This document shows, piece after piece, positions 8,891 to 17,871 of a stretch of 64,000 nt of DNA. Where the stretch lies: contig JAWMQL010000001.1 of assembly GCA_033283165.1 (NCBI GenBank), positions 1 to 64,000 of the forward strand, given 5' to 3'. Within the stretch, counting starts at the first letter, position 1. Every line of letters begins with the position of its first letter. The position numbers and the translations under genes were made by a program. This DNA comes from JAWMQL01 sp033283165. Its GTDB lineage: Bacteria > Pseudomonadota > Gammaproteobacteria > Pseudomonadales > Halieaceae. The notes under the pieces are model-generated. The model had not been told where the DNA came from and made no database searches. It saw nothing but the letters and a program-made list of their open reading frames with translations.

Positions 8891-9676
8891 ATGCCCGTCA
8901 CGAACAACACGCCGTTGCTACAGGACAAGGTGCTATTCATGGCTGGCGTCGGCCCGCTGATGGGCGAAGCCACGGCGCGAATTGCGGCCCGGGAAGGCGC
9001 CAGAGTGGCTGTCGCAGCGCGCAGCACGGATACGATCGATAGGCTGGCCGAGGATATACGTACGGCCGGAGGCGAGGCCATAGCCGTACAGTGCGACCTG
9101 ACGGATGAGGGGCAATTGAAAGCGGCCCTCGATAAAACGGTTACCGAATTCGGGACGATCACGTCTGTTTTCTATAACGCGCCTTTCTACGATCACGCCC
9201 ATACTGGGCTGGATATCGATCCGGAGCTCTGGCAGACCACGATGGATGTGAACCTCATGGGGGCACTGTCCACCGCACGGCTGACCGTGCCGGGCATGAT
9301 CGAAAATGGCGGTGGCGCATTCGTCTTCAATTCATCAGCAGCGGGATTGTACGCGGATGGCGTTCGCCTGGGTTACAGCGTGTCCAAGGCGGGCCTGGAT
9401 GCGGTAGTTCGACACATCGCCAGAAAGTACGGGCCTGACGGTGTTCGTGCCAATTGTGTCTATCCCTTTGTCATGCCTCCCGAGGTGCCCGCGGAGATGG
9501 TCAAGGGATTTACCGACCTCAACTGTCTCAAGCGCTCCGGTACGGCGGAAGAAATCGGGAATGCTGTAACCTTTTTGCTATCTGACCGCGCTTCGATAAT
9601 CACCGGGCAGTGTATTTACCTCGACGGGGGCCTTTTTTCCAGGGCGCACTGGCCGGAGATTGAGTCAGAAATTTAA
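8891..9676 (+). CDS. SDR-family oxidoreductase with altered glycine motif
   Basis: A 261-residue short-chain dehydrogenase. Catalytic Ser149, Tyr162 and Lys166 (YSVSK) are intact. The cofactor loop reads AGVGPLMG, so the middle glycine of TGxxxGxG is a leucine (residue 23), as in some divergent or enoyl-reductase-like SDRs. Arg44 after the second strand favours NADP(H). The motif NAPF replaces NNAG. It is the second of three SDRs in the P450 operon, and its divergence from the other two suggests a different reaction rather than redundancy. Substrate unknown. Confidence 0.9.
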   Translation: MPVTNNTPLLQDKVLFMAGVGPLMGEATARIAAREGARVAVAARSTDTIDRLAEDIRTAGGEAIAVQCDLTDEGQLKAALDKTVTEFGTITSVFYNAPFYDHAHTGLDIDPELWQTTMDVNLMGALSTARLTVPGMIENGGGAFVFNSSAAGLYADGVRLGYSVSKAGLDAVVRHIARKYGPDGVRANCVYPFVMPPEVPAEMVKGFTDLNCLKRSGTAEEIGNAVTFLLSDRASIITGQCIYLDGGLFSRAHWPEIESEI

Positions 9677-9718
9677 CGCCAGCCACAACGAATCAACAGG
9701 TTACGGGGGTATATCGCG

Positions 9719-10840
9719 ATGATCCCAAAAGACCCGGAAATTACCCTTGATGTCGAGTCGTCTGTGTCGCCCGCTGCCGCGGGCGACTGGAAGTTTCACC
9801 ACTGGGGTCATTGCCTCCACGTGGAAGGTGATGACGGCAATGAATACTGGATTGACTGTAACCTGGCGGCCTTTGGTTCGAAGGGCGCGTTTGCCGATAT
9901 GGGATTCGGGGCCACTGACATGTGGATGTTGGCCGTACGATCCGAGAGAGGGCAGGTCCTGCAGTCCACGACCTCGATCTACAAGATTGCCGACTTCAAG
10001 ACATCCAGCGCGATCAGTTTCTTTCCCTACCCGGAAAATACCATCGAGCTGACGCGCTCCGAGAATGAGGTGACCGTTGCCCTGGGTGATTGCCGGGTCG
10101 TCTGTAAGGACGATAAGACCTGGCACGTAACGATGGACGACAGGGAGAACGGAAGAGCCCTTGAGTTTACCCACACCGGCATCGGCTTTCCCTTCTGGTA
10201 CGGCAAGGAAGATCCGCACGTATTTACCCCACACACCATCGGGTGGGGCTATTTCCTGCCCGGTGAAGTAGAAGGAACGCTCACTGTAGACGGCCGCAAG
10301 GTTGCTATCAAAGGGAAAGGCGTTCGGGAACGCTGCTGGATCCAGGATCAGAGCATGGCCGAGGTAGGCGCCTACGGTGACGAAATCTGGTTTCATTTTG
10401 ACGAGATGCACGGCGTGGTGTACGACGTCAGGTTCAGCAGGGAGAAGAATATGTCGCTTTACCTGGTGGACGAGGGAGAGTACTACCCGACGGGAAATTT
10501 CACTATCGAACACCATGACTGGGCCTACCTGCGGTCGCTGCGTTCATTCATCCCGACACGCTTCAAAGTGACCGTTGAAACCGAAGGTGGCAAGCTGGAA
10601 TTCCTGGCGAAGGTAGTGGGTTGTAATGTATTCGGGGGGGAGGGTGCATCGCCGGATATACCAACCTGGGTGATGGATTTTGATCAGTTGGATGGCACCT
10701 TCACCAGCAAGGACGGTCGCACGCGGAAACTCACAAACGGTGTCGGGGGAAATGCGGGTCAGCAATGGAGGCCCTACCCCTCAGTATTCGCACCCGACAT
10801 CTTCAGTGAAGATACTCCCGTTATTCCCACTCTCGACTAA
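9719..10840 (+). CDS. CrtC/AttH-like (hydroxyneurosporene synthase-like fold) protein
   Basis: A 373-residue protein without signal peptide. It is rich in beta strands, Trp and Gly, with a central block reading IGWGYFLPGEVEGTLTVDG and then KGVRERCWIQDQ. This resembles the double-lipocalin AttH/CrtC family, which includes carotenoid 1,2-hydratase and enzymes acting on terpenoid double bonds; similar proteins occur in steroid and terpene catabolic operons. I rely on the overall pattern, so the assignment is moderate. Preceded by GGGGG in a suitable place and followed by an SDR, it belongs to the P450 operon. A hydratase or isomerase role on a cyclic isoprenoid would be consistent but is unproven. 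Confidence 0.5.
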   Translation: MIPKDPEITLDVESSVSPAAAGDWKFHHWGHCLHVEGDDGNEYWIDCNLAAFGSKGAFADMGFGATDMWMLAVRSERGQVLQSTTSIYKIADFKTSSAISFFPYPENTIELTRSENEVTVALGDCRVVCKDDKTWHVTMDDRENGRALEFTHTGIGFPFWYGKEDPHVFTPHTIGWGYFLPGEVEGTLTVDGRKVAIKGKGVRERCWIQDQSMAEVGAYGDEIWFHFDEMHGVVYDVRFSREKNMSLYLVDEGEYYPTGNFTIEHHDWAYLRSLRSFIPTRFKVTVETEGGKLEFLAKVVGCNVFGGEGASPDIPTWVMDFDQLDGTFTSKDGRTRKLTNGVGGNAGQQWRPYPSVFAPDIFSEDTPVIPTLD

Positions 10841-10897
10841 GATCAGTATTCCTGCATTCGGGCTCGCTCGAATGTCGAACTGTGCAAGGAGGATGTA

Positions 10898-11638
10898 ATG
10901 CCGTTAGAAGGCAAGGTGGCCGTGGTAACCGGGAGCGGCAGTGGCATTGGTCGGGCTATCGCCGTTCGCCTTGCCAGCGAAGGGGCGGCCGTTGCCGTGT
11001 GGGATATCAACGCCGACAATGCCAACGAAACCGTTGAGCAGATCACCGGAGGGGGCGCTCGCGCCATAGCCTGTGTGGGAGACGCCTCAGCAGAGCGCGA
11101 TATCGACGCTGCCCTGGCGCGCACGCGGTCTGAACTGGGTGCGATAACCATCCTGGTCAACAACGCGGCTATTTCCGATTTCTGCGCTTTCCTGGACATT
11201 GATACCCGGAAGCTGGACAGGATGATCAGCATCAATCTTCGCGGGCCCTTCATTCTCACTCAGCAGGTTCTCCCCGATATGCTGGCGGCAGGGTGGGGGC
11301 GGATCGTCAATATCTCGTCTTCCTCGGCGCAGGCGGGCTCCATCGGCATGACCCATTATGGAGCTACCAAGGGAGGGATTGTCGGATTGACCAAGACCCT
11401 GGCGATGGAGTTTGCAGACAAGGGAATAACCGTGAATCATGTGCCGCCCGGTTTCGTCGATACTCCCATGCTGAGGTCCTCCCCGGTGGATGTCGATGCC
11501 TATGCTGCCCACACGCCCATGAAGCGGGCGGGCAAGCCCGAGGAAGTGGCCGCAGCCTGTGCCTATCTGGCGTCTGAAGATGCCGGGTACGTCACGGGAC
11601 AGACGCTCAGCGTCAATGGCGGCCGATACCTGCAATAG
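10898..11638 (+). CDS. SDR-family oxidoreductase, FabG-like
   Basis: A 246-residue classical SDR close to the 3-oxoacyl-ACP reductase (FabG) pattern: GSGSGIG cofactor loop, DIN after the second strand suggesting NAD(H), NNAAIS at the NNAG position, and the active site YGATK with Ser 13 residues earlier. AAGGAGG precedes the ATG. It is the third SDR of the P450 operon and lies 20 bp before the CMD-family gene. FabG-like sequences in such settings are often hydroxysteroid or terpene alcohol dehydrogenases. Fatty-acid synthesis itself is unlikely, as no acyl carrier or condensing enzyme is adjacent. Confidence 0.92.
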   Translation: MPLEGKVAVVTGSGSGIGRAIAVRLASEGAAVAVWDINADNANETVEQITGGGARAIACVGDASAERDIDAALARTRSELGAITILVNNAAISDFCAFLDIDTRKLDRMISINLRGPFILTQQVLPDMLAAGWGRIVNISSSSAQAGSIGMTHYGATKGGIVGLTKTLAMEFADKGITVNHVPPGFVDTPMLRSSPVDVDAYAAHTPMKRAGKPEEVAAACAYLASEDAGYVTGQTLSVNGGRYLQ

Positions 11639-11658
11639 AACTGCGATTTGAGGCCTTT

Positions 11659-12249
11659 ATGAACAATCCCGACCAGGCACCGCGCATACCTCGTATAACG
11701 AGTGTGGACCGGACCGACGCCGTGAGAGAACTGACCGAGATGTTCTCCGGCCCGGGTCGTCTCAACGTTGATGAAAATCATGTGCTCAATACGCTGGGTC
11801 AGCACCCAGAGCTTGCCAAACCCTTTCTGACATTTAACCGGTACCTGTTGATGTCATCGACGCTGCCGGTTCGCCTGCGCCAGATAGCGATTCTGCGAGT
11901 ATGCTGGGTTAGAAAAGCGACCTATATGTGGTCCAGCCACCTGAGAACTTCACTGCGCAATGGGCTGAGCGGAGAGGATTTTGAACCGGTGAAAGTGGGG
12001 CCGGCTTCGCCCCACTGGAGCAAGGAGGAGCGCGCGGTCCTGGGCGCCACTGATCAACTGATCGAGACCTCGGACCTGGACGATGATTCCTGGAATGCTT
12101 TGAGTGCATTTTTGGACCGTCGCCAGATCATGGATTTCCTCTTTACGGTGGGTACCTATGTTCAACTCGCCATGGTGCTCAATGCGATCAGGGTTGAACG
12201 AGAACCCGAACTCATCGAACTGGCCGAGCGGTATGGCGCCCCGACCTAG
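11659..12249 (+). CDS. Carboxymuconolactone decarboxylase (CMD) family protein
   Basis: A 196-residue alpha-helical protein of the CMD/AhpD superfamily. The core pattern LRQIAILRVCWVRKATYMW followed by SSHL matches the R...Y-W..H signature of the decarboxylase-like subgroup; the CxxC pair of peroxidase-active AhpD proteins is absent. A close relative lies at 29234, sharing SPHWS followed by an E-A-L-AT pattern and DD-W-L-LD-Q spacing. Paralogues in separate operons next to SDRs suggest a recurring role in ring or lactone chemistry. The reaction is unknown; true carboxymuconolactone decarboxylases are usually shorter. Confidence 0.82.
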   Translation: MNNPDQAPRIPRITSVDRTDAVRELTEMFSGPGRLNVDENHVLNTLGQHPELAKPFLTFNRYLLMSSTLPVRLRQIAILRVCWVRKATYMWSSHLRTSLRNGLSGEDFEPVKVGPASPHWSKEERAVLGATDQLIETSDLDDDSWNALSAFLDRRQIMDFLFTVGTYVQLAMVLNAIRVEREPELIELAERYGAPT

Positions 12250-12298
12250 GGTGGCCTGCTGAACCGTTACCGTGTCGACAGTGAAAATCCCGATACTC

Positions 12299-13198
12299 AT
12301 GTCTGAACGGTCCACGCGTGCAAGGACCGGGAAAGGCCTCTACCTTACAGCTTTCCTCCTGGCACTCACGACATTGGCAGGCTGTGAGCGAGCAGACCAG
12401 GCTCTGGAGGGTTATCAGAGTTTCAACATCTGGCCAGGGGTTGCGCCTGGATCAGAAGACTGGGCAGTGGAGCAGCAGTCGGGCTTCAGGTCTATCACCA
12501 ACGTCACAACCCCTACGCTCACGCTGTTTGAACCGGACCCCTCACTTGCCACTGGAACCGCGATGATCGTGTGTCCGGGGGGAGGATTCCGTGGCCTGTA
12601 CATCATCGAAGAGGGCGTCATGGTGGCGGAATGGCTGGCCGCCAGGGGGGTGACAGCGTTTGTATTGAAATATCGCGTGCGCCATGACCCCGACCTACCA
12701 CAGGCTGATGACAGCGATGACTTTGCCACGAGGTTGCAGGCGCTTGAGCCTCTCAGAAAAATTGCTGCTGCCGATGGGATACAGGCCATGCGTTACCTGC
12801 GCGCACACGCCGAAGAATTGAACGTTGACGTCAATCGAATCGGCATGATGGGCTTCTCAGCGGGCGCCATGACCACCATGAGTGTTGTGATGGAGGGTGA
12901 CCTTGCTGATATACCGGCTATTGCTGCATCAATCTATGGTGCCATGCCTGGCGGAATGCCCCCGGGCAATGCGCCCCCCCTGTTTATTGTGCATGCCAGG
13001 GATGACTCCCTGGTTCCCCTGAAAAAAAGCCTGGAAATGCAATCGGCCTGGGAAGCAGCGGGTCTCCCCGTCGAGCTGCATGTTTTTGAGGAGGGCGGTC
13101 ACGGGTTTGGGGCGGTCAAGCGCGACCAGCCTTCAGATGCATGGATGGACTATTTTGAACGGTGGTTGGTCGATCAAGGATGGATTTCGGCGATTTAA
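12299..13198 (+). CDS. Lipoprotein alpha/beta-hydrolase, carbohydrate-esterase-like
   Basis: A 299-residue predicted lipoprotein: the signal ends in the lipobox LAGC with Cys29. The mature part begins with IWPGVAPGSEDW, a hallmark of esterase-like hydrolases found in polysaccharide-utilisation loci. Oxyanion motif CPGGGF (92-97), nucleophile Ser187 in GFSAG, Asp235 in ARDDS and His268 in GGHGFG give a complete triad. It probably removes acetyl or other acyl groups from a glycoside in the periplasm or at the outer membrane. Fifteen bases separate its stop from the GH106 gene, supporting joint action. An upstream in-frame GTG at 12272 is possible; neither start has a strong ribosome-binding site. 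Confidence 0.85.
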   Translation: MSERSTRARTGKGLYLTAFLLALTTLAGCERADQALEGYQSFNIWPGVAPGSEDWAVEQQSGFRSITNVTTPTLTLFEPDPSLATGTAMIVCPGGGFRGLYIIEEGVMVAEWLAARGVTAFVLKYRVRHDPDLPQADDSDDFATRLQALEPLRKIAAADGIQAMRYLRAHAEELNVDVNRIGMMGFSAGAMTTMSVVMEGDLADIPAIAASIYGAMPGGMPPGNAPPLFIVHARDDSLVPLKKSLEMQSAWEAAGLPVELHVFEEGGHGFGAVKRDQPSDAWMDYFERWLVDQGWISAI

Positions 13199-13212
13199 TC
13201 GAGAGAGCTCCG

Positions 13213-16200
13213 ATGTCATTTAATGTAAGAAAGCAGTTTTTATCAATCGTCATTTGTAACCTGGCGATGCTCGGCGCCGTTTCTGCCCAGCCGGATCCGG
13301 TATCGGCGCTGGAGCAGAGCTTCCTGAACCCGCCCAACAGTGCCCGGCCTCGTGTCTGGTGGCATTGGCTCAATGCCAATATCAGCCGCGACGGTATTCG
13401 CAAGGACCTGGAGTGGATGCATCGCTCGGGTATCGGCGGATTACAGAACTTCGATGTTAATTTTGCCGTGCCAAAAATTGTCGACACCCAGATACCTTAC
13501 ATGTCGGAGGAGTGGAAGGACGTCTACCGTTACAGCGTTGAAACGGCGGATGCGTTGGGGCTGGAGTTCGGGATAGCCGCATCGCCGGGCTGGAGTGAGA
13601 CTGGCGGTCCCTGGGTTGAGCCAGAGGACGCCATGAAAAAGCTGGTCTGGAGCGAAACCCCCCTTGTCGGGGGAAAAGGTTTCAAGGGTGTCCTGGAGCC
13701 TTTGCCGACCACCACGGGCCCCTACCAGGACCTGCCCCCGCCGATCGAACTGAACCCGACCCCGAAGCCGGAGGACCCGGTGCACGCGGCGGATGCCCTG
13801 GTCCTGGCTTACCCCTCTCCGCTGGGTGACTCGCCGGCCACCCCGTCCTACAGGTTGGAGACGGGTGTCGCCCTCGATGCAGCCCTGCTTGTCGATGGGC
13901 GGTTCAGTACCGGTATCGAGGTGCCGCGCGCGACGGCTGAGGCGCCGACCTCGATCGTGCTCAGTTACGATCAGCCACAAACCGTGCGCACTGTCACGCT
14001 GTTCATTCCCGATATTGCCGATATTTACTCAGGCCCCACCCTGGAGGCCAGGCTGGAAGCAGGAACCGACGCTGGTGGTTGGCAAACCATCAGTCAGATT
14101 CAGTTGAGCACCGTACCCACCACGGTCAGCTTTGCCGCGGTGACGGCCCGGGAATTTCGCCTTGTCGTACTGCCGCTTTCCAACTCAAGAAGTAACAGCA
14201 GGGGCTCGGCGCCAGGCTTTGATACCTCCTTCATGAGAGCCATGGCCGCCATGTTTGGGCCGAAAGAGACCATGCCACTGAATGAACTTCGCCTGTCGCC
14301 CGTTGCACGGGTCAACCAGTTTGAAGTGAAGGCCGGCTTTTCCGTGGCCCCTGACTATTACGCTCTGGAGACCGGACTGCAGGACGGCGCTCCCGCGGTG
14401 CCGCCGGGTGAAGTCATCGACCTGACGGACCACTTGCAAGTGGACGGCACACTTGAGTGGACGCCGCCACCCGGAGAGTGGACGGTGCTGCGTCTCGGGT
14501 ACTCACTGCTAGGAAAAACGAATCACCCGGCCATTGCGGAGGCGACGGGACTGGAAGTCGACAAGCTCGATGGGGAAGCGGTTCGCGACTATATCGAAAC
14601 CTACCTGCAGAACTATCGCGATGCCGTGGGCCCCGAACTGGTCGGCCCGAGAGGTATAAGCGCCGTGCTTACGGACAGCACAGAAGTGGGCGCTTTCAAC
14701 TGGACGCCGGGCCTTTTACAGCATTTCCGGAAGCTTCGCGGCTACGATCCCCTGCCCTGGCTGCCGGCCCTGACGGGTGTGATTGTGGGCTCGCGCGAGC
14801 AGAGCGACAAGTTTCTCTACGACTACCGCAGAACGATTGCAGAGCTTCACGCCCAGGAGCACTATGGCACCATTGCCGAGGTGGCTCACGAGAACGGACT
14901 GAAGGTGTACGGTGAATCCCTCGAGGGCTGGCGACCTTCGCTGGGAGACGACCTGGGCATGCGCCGTTTTGCCGACCACCCCATGGCGGCCCTGTGGTCT
15001 TATAGCCGGCAGGACGGCCCCAATCCACTCTATATTGCAGACATGCGGGGCGCAGCATCTGTGGCCCATGTTTATGGGCAGAATGTGGCCGCGGCCGAGT
15101 CCATGACATCCACGCGTCACCCCTGGTATCACGTGCCTGCGGACCTGCGGCGCGTGGTCGATCTGGAATTTATTCACGGAATCAACCGGGTGGTCATCCA
15201 CTCCTCGGTGCACCAACCGCTGGACGACAGGCAGCCGGGGCTCTCGCTCAGGCATATCGGCCAGTTCTTCAACCGTCATACCGTGTGGGCCGAGATGACC
15301 CGCCCCTGGATTGACTATATGGCGCGCAGCAGTTACCTCTTGCAGCAGGGTAGATTTGTCGCGGACGTGGCCTATTTCTATGGCGAGGAGGCGCCGCTGG
15401 GAGCGCAGACCTGGGACGGCTACCTGGCCGACGTACCCAAAAATTATGCCTACGACTTCGTGAATCCCGATGCGGTGCTGAATGTGCTCGAGGTAGACAA
15501 GGGTGACCTGGTCACGGCTGGCGGTATGCGCTACAAACTGTTGTACCTTGGCGGGACCAGTAAGCGCATGACCTTGCCCGTGCTCAGTCGTATTGCCGAA
15601 CTCGTGGAAGACGGGGCGACCGTCGTCGGGGAGGCACCGATGGGGTCGCCCAGCCTGGGCGACGACAGTGCGCAGTACGCCGCGCTGGTCGGCGAATTGT
15701 GGTCCGGCAAGGCAATCACCACCGTGGGAAAGGGCCGCGTCATAAACGGCAGGGATGTGGAAGCCGCACTGGCCTCGCTTGGCGTGCCACCCGATGTGGA
15801 GACCACCAGCGCCGCAGCGGATGTCAGTCTTCCCTTCGTCCACCGCCGCCTGGCCGAGGGCGACATCTATTTCCTGAGCAATCGCAACAATCGTCTAGAG
15901 CAGGCCGAGGTCCGCTTTCGTGTGCAGGGTAAAGCACCGAAAATCTGGCGCGCCGATAACGGCAGCATACGGCCGGTTTCCTATCGGCAAGAGGCCGGCG
16001 TGACCTCGGTGCCGCTGTCCTTCGAGGCCGAGGAGTCCTATTTCGTCGCTTTCCTGGACCCTGCCATGGAGCAGTCTATGGAAGTCGCAACTCCCGGCCT
16101 GGAGACGGTAAGCAGTATCGACGGCCCCTGGCAAGTCGCATTCCAGGAGGGAAGGGGAGCGCCGGCTGCCCTGCGAATGTCGACGTTGACGCCCCTGAAC

Positions 16201-16587
16201 GAAAATGAGAATCCCGGCATCCGGTACTTTTCCGGAGTCGCGGCCTATAGCACGACCTTTTCCTCGCCCTCAGAATTTGAGCCAGGCCAGCCTCTGATCC
16301 TGGATCTGGGTCGGGTGGGAGATCTCGCGGAAGTGTGGGTCAACGGTCAGCAACTTGGTACTGTGTGGCACGCGCCGTTTCGCATCGATGTTGGCAGCGC
16401 CGTCAAGAAGGGCGACAATCAACTCGAAGTTCGCGTCGCGAATCGCTGGGTCAATCGATTGATTGGCGATGCGCAGCCGGAGACTGATACCATCACCTAC
16501 ACGGTGATGCCTATGTACGCTGCCGATGCGCCATTGCCGGCTTCCGGCCTGATCGGACCAGTAAGGATTCTGGGGATAAGAGATTGA
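13213..16587 (+). CDS. GH106 alpha-L-rhamnosidase-like glycoside hydrolase
   Basis: A 1124-residue secreted enzyme with a 25-residue signal peptide (cleavage after AVSA). The mature N-terminus carries RPRVWWHWLNANISRDGI and RKDLEWM, the typical opening of family GH106, whose members release alpha-L-rhamnose from plant and algal glycosides and polysaccharides. A long catalytic middle region follows, and the C-terminus has a GH2-like jelly-roll sugar-binding domain (LGRVGDLAEVWVNGQQLG). The ATG at 13213 is preferred over an extended frame because it follows GAGAGAG and does not overlap the esterase gene. Together with the esterase it forms a deglycosylation module inside a P450/SDR operon, an unusual combination. 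Confidence 0.9.
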   Translation: MSFNVRKQFLSIVICNLAMLGAVSAQPDPVSALEQSFLNPPNSARPRVWWHWLNANISRDGIRKDLEWMHRSGIGGLQNFDVNFAVPKIVDTQIPYMSEEWKDVYRYSVETADALGLEFGIAASPGWSETGGPWVEPEDAMKKLVWSETPLVGGKGFKGVLEPLPTTTGPYQDLPPPIELNPTPKPEDPVHAADALVLAYPSPLGDSPATPSYRLETGVALDAALLVDGRFSTGIEVPRATAEAPTSIVLSYDQPQTVRTVTLFIPDIADIYSGPTLEARLEAGTDAGGWQTISQIQLSTVPTTVSFAAVTAREFRLVVLPLSNSRSNSRGSAPGFDTSFMRAMAAMFGPKETMPLNELRLSPVARVNQFEVKAGFSVAPDYYALETGLQDGAPAVPPGEVIDLTDHLQVDGTLEWTPPPGEWTVLRLGYSLLGKTNHPAIAEATGLEVDKLDGEAVRDYIETYLQNYRDAVGPELVGPRGISAVLTDSTEVGAFNWTPGLLQHFRKLRGYDPLPWLPALTGVIVGSREQSDKFLYDYRRTIAELHAQEHYGTIAEVAHENGLKVYGESLEGWRPSLGDDLGMRRFADHPMAALWSYSRQDGPNPLYIADMRGAASVAHVYGQNVAAAESMTSTRHPWYHVPADLRRVVDLEFIHGINRVVIHSSVHQPLDDRQPGLSLRHIGQFFNRHTVWAEMTRPWIDYMARSSYLLQQGRFVADVAYFYGEEAPLGAQTWDGYLADVPKNYAYDFVNPDAVLNVLEVDKGDLVTAGGMRYKLLYLGGTSKRMTLPVLSRIAELVEDGATVVGEAPMGSPSLGDDSAQYAALVGELWSGKAITTVGKGRVINGRDVEAALASLGVPPDVETTSAAADVSLPFVHRRLAEGDIYFLSNRNNRLEQAEVRFRVQGKAPKIWRADNGSIRPVSYRQEAGVTSVPLSFEAEESYFVAFLDPAMEQSMEVATPGLETVSSIDGPWQVAFQEGRGAPAALRMSTLTPLNENENPGIRYFSGVAAYSTTFSSPSEFEPGQPLILDLGRVGDLAEVWVNGQQLGTVWHAPFRIDVGSAVKKGDNQLEVRVANRWVNRLIGDAQPETDTITYTVMPMYAADAPLPASGLIGPVRILGIRD

Positions 16588-16614
16588 GGGGCCCTGGCCT
16601 CACAGGAAAGACGA

Positions 16615-16992
16615 ATGAGTGAGAACATCGAGTACGCGGAGGTACGAGCACTGATAGATCGGGTGGTGAACTACTCTGATGCCCTCGCGGCGGTAATGAT
16701 AGTCGCCGCGTCTGGCCTGGCCATTGCACTGGCGGATCCCGACATCCGCTCATCTATCACGCAGGGCGCGTACATTGGCATCGTCATTGGCAATTTTCTT
16801 ATGGGTTTCGGGGTCTCTTTACTGCTCAAACTGCTGCGCCGGTGGGAACTCGACCTGGTGGAAGGTCTACCGACCAATCAAAAGATTCGAAAATATTCAC
16901 GAGCGTTTTACCTGGCCCGGCATGTGGTGGTCTGGTTCTGCATCTTCCAGAACACCTCGGTGTTGTTGATGAGTGGGTTTGCATTTGGCTAG
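16615..16992 (+). CDS. Small integral membrane protein
   Basis: A 125-residue protein I do not recognise. Three hydrophobic segments are visible (about residues 22-42, 48-72 and 100-122), separated by charged loops. It starts 27 bases after the GH106 stop and is the last + strand gene before the convergent GST gene. Proteins like this at the end of glycoside operons may be transporter accessories, but nothing in the sequence shows it. Confidence 0.6.
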   Translation: MSENIEYAEVRALIDRVVNYSDALAAVMIVAASGLAIALADPDIRSSITQGAYIGIVIGNFLMGFGVSLLLKLLRRWELDLVEGLPTNQKIRKYSRAFYLARHVVVWFCIFQNTSVLLMSGFAFG

Positions 16993-17021
16993 TAACGTTC
17001 GGGGTTAAACCAATATGAGCG

Positions 17022-17867
17022 TTAACCGGTACTCTTTTCGGGAATAAAATTACGTATAGATGTACGCTGAAAAGCTCTCAGGATCGAGTACACAAAGAAG
17101 ACCGATATTGCCCTCCTTGACTCGAAACGGTAGATGGCACGTTTGAACGCTTGCCTGGCTCGTACGCGTTCCAACCAATCTGTCACCAGTGGAAATGACG
17201 TGGTCGGGTAGCGCATATAACTAAGTCGATGAATGTTAACCACCCAGGAAATATCCGTTAGCCCGAATTCTTCGCCCGTTAACCAGTTGCGGCCTCCGAG
17301 TCTGGCCTCCAGTGACGAAAGAACGTTCTCTGCCTGCTGGGTTGCAGCTACTATTCGTTCCCGACTGAAGCCCTCATTCGAGGAAAACTCGCGCATGAAA
17401 TCGATCAGTTCAGGGTTGCCGGTTCCAGCAGCATAATCCGCTAGTTGCTGCTCATTCATGCGCCTGAATGGTTTGAATAGAAATTCATGGGTCAGCAGTT
17501 TCAGGGGAGCCTGAAAGTCGGAGGAGTGTTGCAAGCTGTCTTGAAGATACAAATCATCCAAATGACCTGCTGGTCTGAGCTTCGGCCCGTCAAAATTGGT
17601 GTCGACGTGGCGAATGATGTCGTTTGACTCGGTTATGGTAACTCCATCGTGAATCAAAACCGGCACCAGGCCCTTGGGGTTAATGCCGATGAATTCTGGA
17701 GTCGCATTTTCGCACTTAAGCAGATCGATATGATGACTGATCCAATTAGCACCTTTTTCCTCCAATGCCAGACGGACTCTTTGGGAGCAATTCGAAGTAG
17801 CGAAATGAAAAAGGTGGACGCCTTGTAGAGACCTGATATCTTCGCGCGCTGTTTCAATGATTGGCAT
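17022..17867 (-). CDS. Glutathione S-transferase family protein
   Basis: A 281-residue GST. The N-terminal thioredoxin-like domain has the candidate active-site region FATSNCSQRVRLAL (residues 22-35, with Ser25 and Cys27), cis-proline LVPVL, and the glutathione-binding ESNDIIRH. A longer than usual helical C-terminal domain follows. GSTs of this type act in beta-etherase, isomerase and detoxification reactions in aromatic and other xenobiotic pathways. A GGGAG precedes the ATG, which lies 4 bases after the stop of the upstream transporter gene, so the two are co-transcribed. Confidence 0.88.
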   Translation of the reverse strand: MPIIETAREDIRSLQGVHLFHFATSNCSQRVRLALEEKGANWISHHIDLLKCENATPEFIGINPKGLVPVLIHDGVTITESNDIIRHVDTNFDGPKLRPAGHLDDLYLQDSLQHSSDFQAPLKLLTHEFLFKPFRRMNEQQLADYAAGTGNPELIDFMREFSSNEGFSRERIVAATQQAENVLSSLEARLGGRNWLTGEEFGLTDISWVVNIHRLSYMRYPTTSFPLVTDWLERVRARQAFKRAIYRFESRRAISVFFVYSILRAFQRTSIRNFIPEKSTG

Positions 17868-17871
17868 GCAG

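Noticed and set aside
14716..15843. Long - strand open frame (375 codons) opposite the GH106 gene
   Set aside because: The + strand frame has a signal peptide and family motifs; the antisense frame has no recognisable motif and is a by-product of GC-rich codon use.
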